Of a stretch of 64,000 nucleotides of DNA, positions 44,768 to 53,689 are shown one piece after another. Source of the stretch: JACMNW01 sp963708425 (GTDB lineage Bacteria; Pseudomonadota; Alphaproteobacteria; Rhodobacterales; Rhodobacteraceae); contig OY970206.1 in the NCBI GenBank assembly GCA_963708425.1, positions 2,046,001-2,110,000 of the forward strand, read 5' to 3'. Each line of letters opens with the position of its first letter. Within the stretch, counting starts at the first letter, position 1. Under the pieces are notes generated by a model. That model was given only the letters and a program-made list of their open reading frames with translations, had not been told where the DNA came from and searched no databases. The translations under genes were made by a program, and so were the position numbers.

Positions 44768-46086
44768 TACCAGCAGATGCCTTGATAACTGCCGCCCGAT
44801 TTTGCGCCGGGCATGATGCGGGCAAGGTCGATGACCAAGCGGTCGGCGACGGCTGCTTGCAGGGCTTCGACGGTTTCGTCGTATTTGTTGCCGACCAGCA
44901 CGATTTCTGATTTCGCCAGCAGTTCGGCGATTGTCGGCACAAGGCGATGCTTCAGATCAATGTTGTAATCGTTGCCACGGCCAGCGGCGCTCATGTCATT
45001 GGCGTAAGCTTCGTGAACGAAGGGGTCGTAGACGGTTAGGGTGATGCCGCTGTCGATCAGCCGGGATGCAAGCTCCGCCAAGGGGCTTTCGCGCATATCG
45101 TCGGTGCCGGGTTTGAAGCTGATGCCGACCATGCCGACGGAGGTTGACCCCGAGGCGTGGATCATGCGTTCGGCGCGGTTGATCTGTTCTGCATTGGCGA
45201 CCAGAACGGCGTCCAGCAACGGCGATGCCACGTTGATATCTGCCGCGATAGATCGCAAGGCACGCACGTCTTTCGGCAGGCAGGAGCCACCAAAGGCAAA
45301 GCCTGGCTTCATGAAATACGGGCTCATCGACACTTTGTGATCTGAGCACAGGATTTTCATGATCTGCTGGCCATCAAGACCGCAGGCTTTGGCGATGTTG
45401 CCGATTTCGTTGGCGAAGGTGACTTTGACGGCGCGCCACGAGTTTGAGGTGTACTTGACCATCTCGGCGGAACGCACATCGACGACGTTGATGGCGCAGT
45501 TGAGATCTTTGTTCAGGGCAGTCAGGAAATCGGCGGTTTTGGTATCCAGCGCGCCGAACACGATAAGGCCGGGATCGTAGTAATCCTGGATGGCGGTACT
45601 TTCGCGCAGAAACTCGGGGTAGTAGCCAACGCCGAAGCCGGTCCCCGCTGTCAGGCCGGACACCTGTTCCAAGATCGGAATGCAGGTTTTTTCCATAGTG
45701 CCGGGCACGATGGTGGACCGCAGGATAACCGAATGGAAGCCGTCCTTGCCGGGAAGGGCAGCGGCAATGGTGCGGCAAACGCCTTCGACATAGTCAAGCC
45801 CGATGGAGCCGTCGGGTGCGGATGGGGTGCCGACACAGACGAATGACGCGTCCGCGGCGCGCACGGCGGCGATGCCATCAAGGGTTGCGGTGAGTTTACC
45901 TGCAGCCACAACTTCGGCGATCAGATCGTTCAGACCGTGTTCCACAATTGGGGACAGACCTGCGTTGATCGAGGCGACCTTGCCCGGATCAACATCTACC
46001 GCAATCACCTGATGCCCATCTTTTGCCAGACAAGCCGCGGAGACAACCCCGACATACCCAATTCCGAAAACCGCTATTGTTGCCAT
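44767..46086 (-). CDS. algD: GDP-mannose 6-dehydrogenase
   Basis: AlgD oxidises GDP-mannose to GDP-mannuronate with two NAD+, the committed step of alginate synthesis. The 439-residue protein has VFGIGYVG (6-13), the loop NVVDVRSAEMVKYTSNSW (200-217) and the catalytic Cys269 in FGGSCLPKD. The YYPEFLRESTAI and YFMKPGFAFGG segments match AlgD rather than UDP-glucose dehydrogenase, which is present separately at 9665. It is the first gene of the twelve-gene operon, with 277 bases of upstream DNA holding the likely promoter. Confidence 0.95.
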   Translation of the reverse strand: MATIAVFGIGYVGVVSAACLAKDGHQVIAVDVDPGKVASINAGLSPIVEHGLNDLIAEVVAAGKLTATLDGIAAVRAADASFVCVGTPSAPDGSIGLDYVEGVCRTIAAALPGKDGFHSVILRSTIVPGTMEKTCIPILEQVSGLTAGTGFGVGYYPEFLRESTAIQDYYDPGLIVFGALDTKTADFLTALNKDLNCAINVVDVRSAEMVKYTSNSWRAVKVTFANEIGNIAKACGLDGQQIMKILCSDHKVSMSPYFMKPGFAFGGSCLPKDVRALRSIAADINVASPLLDAVLVANAEQINRAERMIHASGSTSVGMVGISFKPGTDDMRESPLAELASRLIDSGITLTVYDPFVHEAYANDMSAAGRGNDYNIDLKHRLVPTIAELLAKSEIVLVGNKYDETVEALQAAVADRLVIDLARIMPGAKSGGSYQGICW

Positions 46087-46363
46087 TTCTGCTTCCCAAA
46101 GGTCTGATTGCCTGCTTGGCCAAATGCGGCGCTGCGGCGTAAAACAACCATAAGTTGAGCATCGAGGGCTTGGAAAGTCGGGGTTAACCCTTAATTCTTT
46201 ATTAAGTTTTACCTGAATCCCTACAAAACCTTACATTTTCGTGTCAGGAAAATGCTGAAGTTATGCTGCGGCGCGGCGAACCTTCGCATGGCAGCGCGCA
46301 ACGCAAGAGCGTTTCCAGAACTGCAACAATGAAACATGATTCGGGATAATGACTTCCCAGGTG
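46087..46363 (-). promoter_or_regulatory. Upstream region of the alginate-type operon
   Basis: This 277-base AT-enriched gap before algD contains a perfect palindrome GGGTTAACCC (46181-46190), which runs directly into CTTAAT-TCTTT-ATTAAG (46190-46206), a second inverted repeat. They lie about 95-120 bases upstream of the algD ATG, a plausible position for activator binding. I cannot define -35/-10 boxes with confidence. No terminator is obvious after the response regulator gene on the other side, so read-through into algD is possible. Confidence 0.5.
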
Positions 46364-47005
46364 CTACTGCACCCATCCGCTGCGAATCGCATATTCCACG
46401 ATGGCACGCCGTCCTTGCAGGTTTAGCTTGGTGCTGCCCCGCGCCTTGTAGGTTTCGATGGTTTTGGACGACAGCGCCAGTTCGAGGCCAATCTCTTTCA
46501 GGCTTTTGCCGCGCGCCACGGATTTAAGCACATAAGCTTCGCGGTCGGTAAGATCGCGAGAGCGTGCAGATGGGCGGGGTGCTGGGGGTTCGTAAAGCAA
46601 ATCGGCAAAGGTTGCGTCGATGTAAAGCGCGCCACCTTGTACCGCAGCGATTGCGGTTTGGAGGGCATCGAATGCTGCCGTCTTTGGCAAGAAACCGCGA
46701 AAGCCAGCTGCGATGCAGCCGCGTGCCGAAATAACGGAGACATCGCTGAAGTAACCGATCAGTCTGATTGAGCTACCTTGTGCCGTCAGGATGGCGGCAA
46801 TTTCAGACGGCGCAAGATCGGTCTGGCTTGGATCAACAATCGCGATGTCATAATCCGACACATAGGTAGGACTGCCCTGTTCGGGCATGGCTACAGAAAC
46901 TGCGCACACGTTCTGGCGCTGTTCCAGCAGGGAACAGATGCCCAAAGCGAGCATCGGGTTCTGGTCGTAGACTGCAATCTTGATGAAAGGTGAGTCTGTA
47001 TTCAC
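46364..47005 (-). CDS. NarL/LuxR-type response regulator
   Basis: From GTG 47005 (ACGGAG 8 bases upstream) the protein is 213 residues. The receiver domain has acidic Asp14, phospho-acceptor Asp58 in AIVDPSQTD and Lys108 in FLPKTA; the C-terminal LuxR helix-turn-helix is LTDREAYVLKSVARGKSLKEI followed by LSSKTIETYKA. No sensor kinase is nearby. It is upstream of algD on the same strand and downstream of the RTX genes, so it may control the polysaccharide and RTX genes, but that is inference from position. A GTG at 47029 would add eight residues. Confidence 0.85.
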   Translation of the reverse strand: MNTDSPFIKIAVYDQNPMLALGICSLLEQRQNVCAVSVAMPEQGSPTYVSDYDIAIVDPSQTDLAPSEIAAILTAQGSSIRLIGYFSDVSVISARGCIAAGFRGFLPKTAAFDALQTAIAAVQGGALYIDATFADLLYEPPAPRPSARSRDLTDREAYVLKSVARGKSLKEIGLELALSSKTIETYKARGSTKLNLQGRRAIVEYAIRSGWVQ

Positions 47006-47316
47006 AGCTATGCTCCGTAAGATCCCCACCCCACGGTTCCGATTATGTCAGCGATGTGCCATTCCGGCGACTTCGTGTTCACAATAACGCAACTGTATGT
47101 CGGAGCAATGACACTGTGCTGGAAAGTCAGTCTAATGGCGAATTTTCGTTAAGATTCAGCATAAACTTTGGGCCTATGCCCGAATTTCTGGCCAGGTTTG
47201 TATGGATGCTGCGGATTTTGCTGCGCGATCCAAGGGCGAAATGATTCGCGTCAGGGTTGATTCGGCTGCGCACGACGCAATTCTACGTGCGGCAGCCGAT
47301 ATTATAGGCGGGGATG
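47006..47316. other. Intergenic region, 311 bp
   Basis: This gap lies between the beta-helix/RTX gene and the response regulator gene, both on the minus strand, and should hold the regulator promoter. An open frame on the plus strand (47202-47393) runs into the RTX gene antisense and has no recognisable content. I see no strong hairpin. Confidence 0.4.
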
Positions 47317-49329
47317 TTAGGCCAATAGGTGGGCGTAAAGGTCAGCTGCCTGCACCGATTGCAAAGCAAGGCTGTCGCCGGCGTCTGAGGTGATCAACAG
47401 AGTCGAGTAGCCGCCGATGTATTGCACCGAGATGGCGAAATCATCGGTCGAAAGGACGTGATCATCGAGATGGTTGTTCAGCGACGTGATCAGATCAGCA
47501 TCAGTGAAGCCGCGGAAGGCAAGCGTGTCGCCTTGGGCGAAGTTGAAATCATCGACGATGTTGGAGCCAGTGCTGGCGATGAAGACGTCTGAACCCTGAC
47601 GGCCTGATAGGGTGTCGTCGCCAGCACCGCCTGCCAAGGTGTCATTGCCAGCACCGCCATGCAGGAAATCATCACCAGCGCCGCCATCAAGAGAGTCGTT
47701 GCCCAAACCGCCAAACAGGCGGTCGTTGCCATCTTCGCCAAGAATAAGGTTGTTGCCGCTATTGCCGATGACGTTGTTGGCAAGCGCGTTGCCTTGAAAT
47801 CCGATGTTGCGGCTGCCAACCATCGTAACCGCGTTGACCTGATCATCGGCGACCATGGTGCTGGCGATATCGGTGCGTTCAAAGCCTGCATCCCCGCGTA
47901 GCGTTGCGGTGTGGGCAGCGCCCGCGGTTACAGTGCCATCGTTGAACCGAAGCAATTCAACATCGGTCAGAGAGGCAGTGCCGAGGGCGGTTGTCACAAC
48001 GGTTTTGGTGCCAGTTGCGCGGACGATTGCCTGATCCCGTTCGAAGCCGAAAACGAAGGTGTCGGTGCCAGCACCGCCAACGGCGATGTCATCGCCGCGC
48101 GATGCTTGGATCCAGTCATTGCCGGTGCCTGCATCCAGCACATCATTGCCAGCGCCGCCGATCAGGGTGTCGTTGCCGCCCAGTGTGGCCATGTAAACGC
48201 CACCGCTGTGGGCTGTTACCACGTCTGCCCGCACGGTTCCGACGACATGGCGAAAGGTAATGCCATTTGCATTGGGGTCCGTTGGCGCGCCGTAGCTGGT
48301 GCCGGGGTTTACGAAGGACACCGCTGCCATATAGCTTTGTTCGATCGTCGTGCGGGATGACATATCGACGACCACCGTATTGCCATTGTCCAGGCCGCCG
48401 TGAAAGTTGATGTCGCGGTTGGTGAAGGCGACGTGGACGTTGTTGCCGGTTGCCGAAGTATAGCTGGCAAACAGAACCGCGTGGCGGGTGTCGACGGCGC
48501 GCAGATCATCAAACGAGCAATCGGTGACGTCGCGCAGCCAAAAGGCATAGCCATTGCCGCCGTCGCCCTTGTTATGGGCGCCAGTTACTGACACGTCATG
48601 CACGACAGCGTCCATTGACCGGCCAAGCACCAACCCGTTCGACCCCGGCTGGACAATATCAATGTCGGATAGATGCGTGCCGACGGATGCGTTTACCACA
48701 AGCATCATGCCGCCATTTTCGCAGGCAATGCCGTTGTTGAAATCGGCGGCGTCCGATGTGCCATGATCGCCGCGAAAGGTGATGTTCTTGACAGTGACGT
48801 CGCGCACCATCTGGGTGACTTCAACGGTGGTGCTGTTTGCCTCAAAATTAAAGGGCAATGCCCGATCAAGGCTGACCGAATTGCCGTTTACCGAGGTGAC
48901 GGTTGCCAAAGCGGTGCGCAGGGGCTTGTCTTCGCGCCACTGCGTATCGCCGATCGCTGCGAACAGTGCGGCGTCGTTGGGCTGTTCAACCCAGATTATA
49001 TCGCCAACCTGCACGCCATGACCCGTTTCAAGTGACAGCGATCTTGCACCTTTTGAGGCATTAGCGGTTACGCGCACCGGATCATCGGTTGCTTCGGTAT
49101 AAAGCGGTGCGCCGATCTGGATTGCGGGCTCGCCATTCAGGCAGCTGTCGGCAATAATCGTTACCTCGCCCTGACCTTCCAGGGTGATACCGTCACGGTC
49201 AATCTCGACTGTTCGGGTAAAGCGATAGGTGCCAGCTTCCAGCACGATCCGCGCCCCTTCGGGAGCGTTGTCGATGATGTTTTGCAGGGACGCGGCACTG
49301 CTGCCCGCCTGAACCAGAATTGTCGCCAT
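47317..49329 (-). CDS. Secreted parallel beta-helix protein with RTX repeats
   Basis: The 670-residue protein lacks a signal peptide. Residues 1 to about 380 form a pectate-lyase-like beta-helix (GITLEGQGEVTI; NITFRGDHGTSDAADFNNGI; DINFHGGLDNGN), and two RTX blocks with GGxGNDxL nonapeptides lie at about 383-425 and 515-580. The tail suits type I secretion. The layout recalls secreted AlgE-type mannuronan epimerases or RTX polysaccharide lyases, but the DPHE motif of AlgE is absent and I cannot name the reaction. It is two genes upstream of algD on the same strand. I start it at ATG 49329 because the sequence upstream is unlike the fold. Confidence 0.75.
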   Translation of the reverse strand: MATILVQAGSSAASLQNIIDNAPEGARIVLEAGTYRFTRTVEIDRDGITLEGQGEVTIIADSCLNGEPAIQIGAPLYTEATDDPVRVTANASKGARSLSLETGHGVQVGDIIWVEQPNDAALFAAIGDTQWREDKPLRTALATVTSVNGNSVSLDRALPFNFEANSTTVEVTQMVRDVTVKNITFRGDHGTSDAADFNNGIACENGGMMLVVNASVGTHLSDIDIVQPGSNGLVLGRSMDAVVHDVSVTGAHNKGDGGNGYAFWLRDVTDCSFDDLRAVDTRHAVLFASYTSATGNNVHVAFTNRDINFHGGLDNGNTVVVDMSSRTTIEQSYMAAVSFVNPGTSYGAPTDPNANGITFRHVVGTVRADVVTAHSGGVYMATLGGNDTLIGGAGNDVLDAGTGNDWIQASRGDDIAVGGAGTDTFVFGFERDQAIVRATGTKTVVTTALGTASLTDVELLRFNDGTVTAGAAHTATLRGDAGFERTDIASTMVADDQVNAVTMVGSRNIGFQGNALANNVIGNSGNNLILGEDGNDRLFGGLGNDSLDGGAGDDFLHGGAGNDTLAGGAGDDTLSGRQGSDVFIASTGSNIVDDFNFAQGDTLAFRGFTDADLITSLNNHLDDHVLSTDDFAISVQYIGGYSTLLITSDAGDSLALQSVQAADLYAHLLA

Positions 49330-49510
49330 GGGATTGCTGCCCTTTTTTGTAGTGATAGAATATACAACCACAGGTTGCATGGCACCTTTAGTTGCCCCGG
49401 CACAGGGCGACAATGTGTTTCCTTCGTGGCGATCTTATGAACGGCATGTTTTTTCCTATCGCGGCCAAATTCTGACCCGATTTCGCTTGGTTAGGCGAAG
49501 TGCCGCAATT

Positions 49511-51862
49511 TTAGGCTGCCAGAAGAACCCGTGCCTCGTGTGCCTTTAACGACATGCGGGCTGCGGGGAAGAGTTGCGTCTCCCCGGCAAGGGCAGGGAG
49601 CAGCGTCAGTAGTTCATCGCGATGATCCGGGTCCATCGACTGCATGGTCATCGCGCCGGGTTGATAGCTTTCTGTCCAGCAGCCATTGGCGCGGATGATT
49701 TCATGCTGGTCACACATGACGTGGATGTAGCTAACGCTTTCAGGGTGCGCGCGGGTGATGCCGGGCTGGCCAAGCAAATGCACGGCGGCAACCAGAACCT
49801 CATGGTCGCCAAACATCATTTCGGCGCGCGGGCCGGTGATCAGCATGCGGTGCTGCGGCGATACCAGCGTGTCTTGGGTAGGTAGGTTGGCACCCATCGC
49901 ACCCGCCCGGATCAGGACCGGGTGAAGTTTTGGCTGCACCAACAGGTCGGCGACAGACAGATCACGGCGACCAATCCAACGCACCGGCTGATAACCGTTG
50001 TCGCGGGTTAGCACCATGTCGCCTACCGCCAGATATTCGACCAGCCGGTCGCCGCGCTGCGTTTCGATCAGAGTGCCGGGCGTGAAGCAGGGGATGACAT
50101 TTTCAATGTTGGTGAACGTCATCGACCCGATGACATTGCCGAGGTTGTTCAGGAACTGAACCGTGCCCGCTTCGGCATTGCCGGGGGTGTAGAGGATATT
50201 CGTGAACGCCTTGCCGTAGGATTGCAGATTGAGCGTATCGAAATCACCGGTCAATTCGTTGCCGTCGATGATATCCCCCGCACCGACGAAGAACGTGTCG
50301 GTGCCATCGCCACCGGCCATGCTGTCGCTGCCAAGACCGCCCGTCAGCGTGTCATTGTCGGCCCCGCCCAATAGCGTGTCATCGCCATCGCCGCCATCAA
50401 GGTTGTCAGCGCCTGCGTCGCCAGAGAGGATGTCGTTGCCCAACCCGCCGAGCAACGTATCAAGACCGTCACCGCCTAGAAGGCTGTCGTTTTCAGTGCC
50501 GCCGTCGAGGCTATCGTTGCCGATGCCGCCGCTTAGGGTATCGTTGTCGGCCCCGCCAAGCAAGGTATCGCCGCCGTCGCCGCCATCAAGGCTATCGGTG
50601 CCTGCTTCGCCTGTAAGGCTGTCATTCCCTGATCCGCCCAATAGGGTATCAAGGCCGTCACCCCCCAGCAGGGTGTCATTCTCGGATCCGCCGTCAAGGC
50701 TGTCGTTGCCGATGCCACCGACCAGCGAGTCGTCGCCGGCCCCGCCATCAAGGCTGTCGTTGCCATCACCGCCCAGCAGTGTGTCGGTACCGATTCCGCC
50801 AAGCAGCGTGTCATTTTCAGTGCCGCCATCAAGGCTATCGCTGCCGTCACCGCCGACAAGCGTGTCAGTCCCGATGCCGCCAAGCAGAGTGTCGGCACCC
50901 AGACCGCCATCAAGCAAATCCGCGCCATCGCCACCCGACAACGAGTCGTTGCCGTCTTCGCCGCGCAGCGTGTCATTGCCGGTGCCGCCGGTCAGAGTAT
51001 CGTTCCCGACGCCGCCAAGCAGGCTGTCGTTGCCAACTTCGCCGTTCAGAACATCATTGCCAAAACCGCCGGAGACGGTGTCGTTGCCATCACCGGCGTT
51101 GACCAGATCATCATCGGTGGCGGGTATTGCACTAAACTGGATATCGGTGATGTAGATGTTCTGGTTGCCGGAGCCGGAGCTGTTTCCATAGTCGATCGAG
51201 ATGCGGCTTAGCGGCCCCGGAATGGTGACCAAGGCTGACCCGTTCGCCGATGATGTGCTGTCGCTTGTGGCGGCGGCGGTGATCGTGCCCCCAGAAACCG
51301 TGTCGTTGCCGGGGGTGATGGTGAAGGTGACCGGGTTATTGTTGATATCAAACGCAGTGATGATGATGACATCGCGCCACGTACCGATTGTGGCATCGAT
51401 ATCGTTAATGCGGAACGAAACGTTCTGAACCTGGTCCTGAAAGCTTGAGCCCAACACCGATGAGAAGTTGATGTTGGTCGTCGATGTATTGTTGTTGCCG
51501 GTGCCGCCCAGCTGCACAGACGAGGTCTGGGAAAAGGTTTCACCAGTGGCGCGGTACATCGTCGACGCGGTGTTTACAGCGAACGTCGGATTGTTGTTGC
51601 CGTCATTCGTGAAGCTGACGTCAACCTTGATGCCGCCGGTGTCTTGGCTGACACCGCCTGCGATACTGGTGCCGTTAGCACCTAGGGTTGACCAGTTGAA
51701 ATCCAGCGGCGTGGTTACAGTGGCGGCAGCGGGACCGGCGTTGATAACATCGTCGCCACCACCGGCATTTACGGTGTCATTGCCGGCATAGCCGTTGATG
51801 ACATCCGCCGTTGCGGTGCCGGTTAGTGTATTGTTGGAACTCGTACCGTTTACCGTAGCCAT
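49511..51862 (-). CDS. RTX calcium-binding protein with C-terminal Hint domain
   Basis: The 783-residue protein starts with a short RTX-like segment (residues 5-45). A jelly-roll-like region follows (about 50-245), then about 30 consecutive RTX nonapeptides (about 251-525), a linker, and a Hint domain opening CFTPGTLIETQRGDRLVEYLAVGD split around residue 592-614, with SPQHRM at 668. Hint domains can self-cleave by protein splicing-type chemistry; such proteins are common and poorly understood in Rhodobacterales. No signal peptide is present, so type I secretion is likely. The secretion ABC/MFP genes are not in the window. Confidence 0.82.
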   Translation of the reverse strand: MATVNGTSSNNTLTGTATADVINGYAGNDTVNAGGGDDVINAGPAAATVTTPLDFNWSTLGANGTSIAGGVSQDTGGIKVDVSFTNDGNNNPTFAVNTASTMYRATGETFSQTSSVQLGGTGNNNTSTTNINFSSVLGSSFQDQVQNVSFRINDIDATIGTWRDVIIITAFDINNNPVTFTITPGNDTVSGGTITAAATSDSTSSANGSALVTIPGPLSRISIDYGNSSGSGNQNIYITDIQFSAIPATDDDLVNAGDGNDTVSGGFGNDVLNGEVGNDSLLGGVGNDTLTGGTGNDTLRGEDGNDSLSGGDGADLLDGGLGADTLLGGIGTDTLVGGDGSDSLDGGTENDTLLGGIGTDTLLGGDGNDSLDGGAGDDSLVGGIGNDSLDGGSENDTLLGGDGLDTLLGGSGNDSLTGEAGTDSLDGGDGGDTLLGGADNDTLSGGIGNDSLDGGTENDSLLGGDGLDTLLGGLGNDILSGDAGADNLDGGDGDDTLLGGADNDTLTGGLGSDSMAGGDGTDTFFVGAGDIIDGNELTGDFDTLNLQSYGKAFTNILYTPGNAEAGTVQFLNNLGNVIGSMTFTNIENVIPCFTPGTLIETQRGDRLVEYLAVGDMVLTRDNGYQPVRWIGRRDLSVADLLVQPKLHPVLIRAGAMGANLPTQDTLVSPQHRMLITGPRAEMMFGDHEVLVAAVHLLGQPGITRAHPESVSYIHVMCDQHEIIRANGCWTESYQPGAMTMQSMDPDHRDELLTLLPALAGETQLFPAARMSLKAHEARVLLAA
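50288..51112 (-). repeat. RTX nonapeptide-coding repeat array with 189-bp higher-order duplication
   Basis: About 30 tandem 27-base units encode GGxGxDxLx repeats. Within them residues 384-446 and 447-509 are two near-copies of a 63-residue (7 x 9) super-unit, corresponding to 50525-50713 and 50336-50524. This indicates recent growth of the array by unequal recombination. The long Ser/Pro-rich open frame on the opposite strand is a by-product of the repeat. Confidence 0.85.
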
Positions 51863-52055
51863 AGCTCTATCCGAAGTGGTGGTTGGTACGGGCGTTTTGG
51901 CCAGTCATGGAATGGGGCGAGCTCTTGCTGCCGAAGGAATCGGCGTCAATCCCCAGCGTTGTATTTGCCATTCGTCGTAACCCTTAACACCCGATATCGA
52001 CTGTTCTCTAAATCTTAACTTCGGCTTTACTATGGCGAAATCGGGCAGTTGGTCG

Positions 52056-53003
52056 TCAGATTGTGGTCGGCCAGCGCGAAAGATAGGGTGCTTGGGTGTG
52101 CTGGCGTGTGCGCTTGGCGCCGATTGCCGTTTGTGGTGTAATCGATTGAAAGTTCACGCTGTCTCGGCTGCGCAGCTGGGCGAAACCATCCAGATCGGCG
52201 GATAGGATGGTGGCGATTTTGGGGTAGCCGCCGGTGGTTTGATGATCGGCCAGCAGCACGGTTGCAACCCCGTCACCCGCCACCTGAATAGCGCCGCGGA
52301 CGATGGCTTCGGATGGCATGTCTAGCGGGGCGGCGGGGTGCAAGGGCGGGCCGGACAGGCGCGCACCCATGCGGTCATAGGCATCGGTCAGGGAGAAGGG
52401 GTTTGACAGCAGCGCGTCGATGGTTTGGCTGCCAAAGAACCGGTCTTGTGGGCCGAGCACGATGCGAATGTTGTGCCGGGGGCGGGACGACACCGGGCAG
52501 GGGATAGTTGCGTGTTTGTCTGGCCGGGTTTCGGGATGGTCGACGCGCAAGGTGCCGCCGGTGACCAGTTTGCCGCCGCCAAGACCCGATGGGCCATGGG
52601 TGGCGGCGCTGCCGAGCCAGCGATTGCTTTGTAGCTGTCCGGCGAAGGCAAGGTAGCACCAGCTGCCCCAGCGACCGGGGCGGATGGTGAGTGTTTGCCC
52701 GGCGTGAACGGTGTTGATGCACCATGACCCGAGCGGTTGATCGTTTAGCAGAACCTGAAAGCCGCCACCTGCGACGGCGAAGCTAATCGGGCCTTCGGTG
52801 CAGTGCAGGGTCAGGCCGCCCAAGGATATCTCAATTGCCGGGCGGTCGGTTGGGTTGCCAAGTGCTATGTTGACGACCTGATACGCAAAGCGGTCCATCG
52901 GGCCAGAAGCGGGCACGCCGTAGCGCATCAGGCCGGGGCGGCCTTGGTCCTGGATGCTAACCTGCGGGCCTGCATGGGTAATGTTGAGATGCGCGGTGTT
53001 CAT
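52056..53003 (-). CDS. pxpC: 5-oxoprolinase subunit C (biotin-dependent carboxyltransferase family)
   Basis: The 315-residue protein matches the AHS2/PxpC family: a start block SIQDQGRPGLMRYGVPASGPMD (split over residues 16-37), YLAFAGQL, FGSQTIDALL and a late LLADHQTTGGYPKIATI (about 250). With PxpA and PxpB it forms the bacterial ATP-dependent 5-oxoprolinase that opens pyroglutamate to glutamate. It overlaps pxpB by four bases (53000-53003) and ends the operon. Confidence 0.9.
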   Translation of the reverse strand: MNTAHLNITHAGPQVSIQDQGRPGLMRYGVPASGPMDRFAYQVVNIALGNPTDRPAIEISLGGLTLHCTEGPISFAVAGGGFQVLLNDQPLGSWCINTVHAGQTLTIRPGRWGSWCYLAFAGQLQSNRWLGSAATHGPSGLGGGKLVTGGTLRVDHPETRPDKHATIPCPVSSRPRHNIRIVLGPQDRFFGSQTIDALLSNPFSLTDAYDRMGARLSGPPLHPAAPLDMPSEAIVRGAIQVAGDGVATVLLADHQTTGGYPKIATILSADLDGFAQLRSRDSVNFQSITPQTAIGAKRTRQHTQAPYLSRWPTTI

Positions 53004-53689
53004 TTGCTACTGGTCTTGCCGTCGAACGTTAATCGGTCAATACGTTTGAAGCGCACTTGGTCGCCTACGTCGAACAAAAACGGCTGGTCGGGATCATCAC
53101 GCAAGATGCAGGTGGGGGAGCGGCCGATGATCCACCAGCCGGTTGGCATGGTGAGCGTGGTGATCAGGCACTGGCCGCCTGCGATGATGACGCTGCCTGC
53201 GGGGACGCCGCGTTTGGCGCTGGGTTTGCGGGGCAGGTGAAGGCTGGGTGATACCCCGTTCAGATAGGCATAGCCGGGGGCGAAGCCGTACATGAATACT
53301 TGGTAGGTTTCAGCGAGGTGAGCATTGATCACTGCTTCCTCGGTCACGCCGGTGCGCTGGGCCACCTCCGCCAGATCGGAGGCAAGGTCGGCGTCGTAGC
53401 AGACATCAACTTCACGCAGGATGCCCTTTGGTCGGGGCAATGTGGGGGTCTTGAGCAGGGCGTTGATTGCACGTTCAACAGTGGCATGGTCGGTGACAAG
53501 GGCATCGAACGCGACCAAAAGGCTGACATAGGCGGGCACCGATTCGGTAAAGCCGGGGAAGGGCGTTTGTGCCAGTTTGGCATCAAGTGAGATGACATTG
53601 GCATAGGCTGCATCATTGATAACATGGTCAAATTCGACCAACAGCGCCTGATCCGCGACGGCACGAAACTGGGGGAACGGCGCGGTCAT
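53000..53689 (-). CDS. pxpB: 5-oxoprolinase subunit B (KipI/AHS1 family)
   Basis: The 229-residue protein has the AHS1/KipI pattern with HLAETYQVFMYGFAPGYAYLNG (split around residue 128-148) and LPRKPSAKRGVPAGSVIIAGGQCLI near 155-180, including the conserved Gly-rich segment. It is the partner of PxpC in the 5-oxoprolinase complex. Overlaps of four bases with both pxpA (53686-53689) and pxpC (53000-53003) show a coupled operon. Confidence 0.9.
   Translation of the reverse strand: MTAPFPQFRAVADQALLVEFDHVINDAAYANVISLDAKLAQTPFPGFTESVPAYVSLLVAFDALVTDHATVERAINALLKTPTLPRPKGILREVDVCYDADLASDLAEVAQRTGVTEEAVINAHLAETYQVFMYGFAPGYAYLNGVSPSLHLPRKPSAKRGVPAGSVIIAGGQCLITTLTMPTGWWIIGRSPTCILRDDPDQPFLFDVGDQVRFKRIDRLTFDGKTSSK

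Noticed and set aside
50288..51112. Regular repeats that might suggest a CRISPR array
   Set aside because: The period is 27 bases without unique spacers and encodes RTX nonapeptides in frame.
50229..51155. 308-codon Ser/Pro-rich open frame on the plus strand
   Set aside because: It lies antisense to the RTX array. Its repeats are simply the reverse complement of the nonapeptide codons, and there is no ribosome site.
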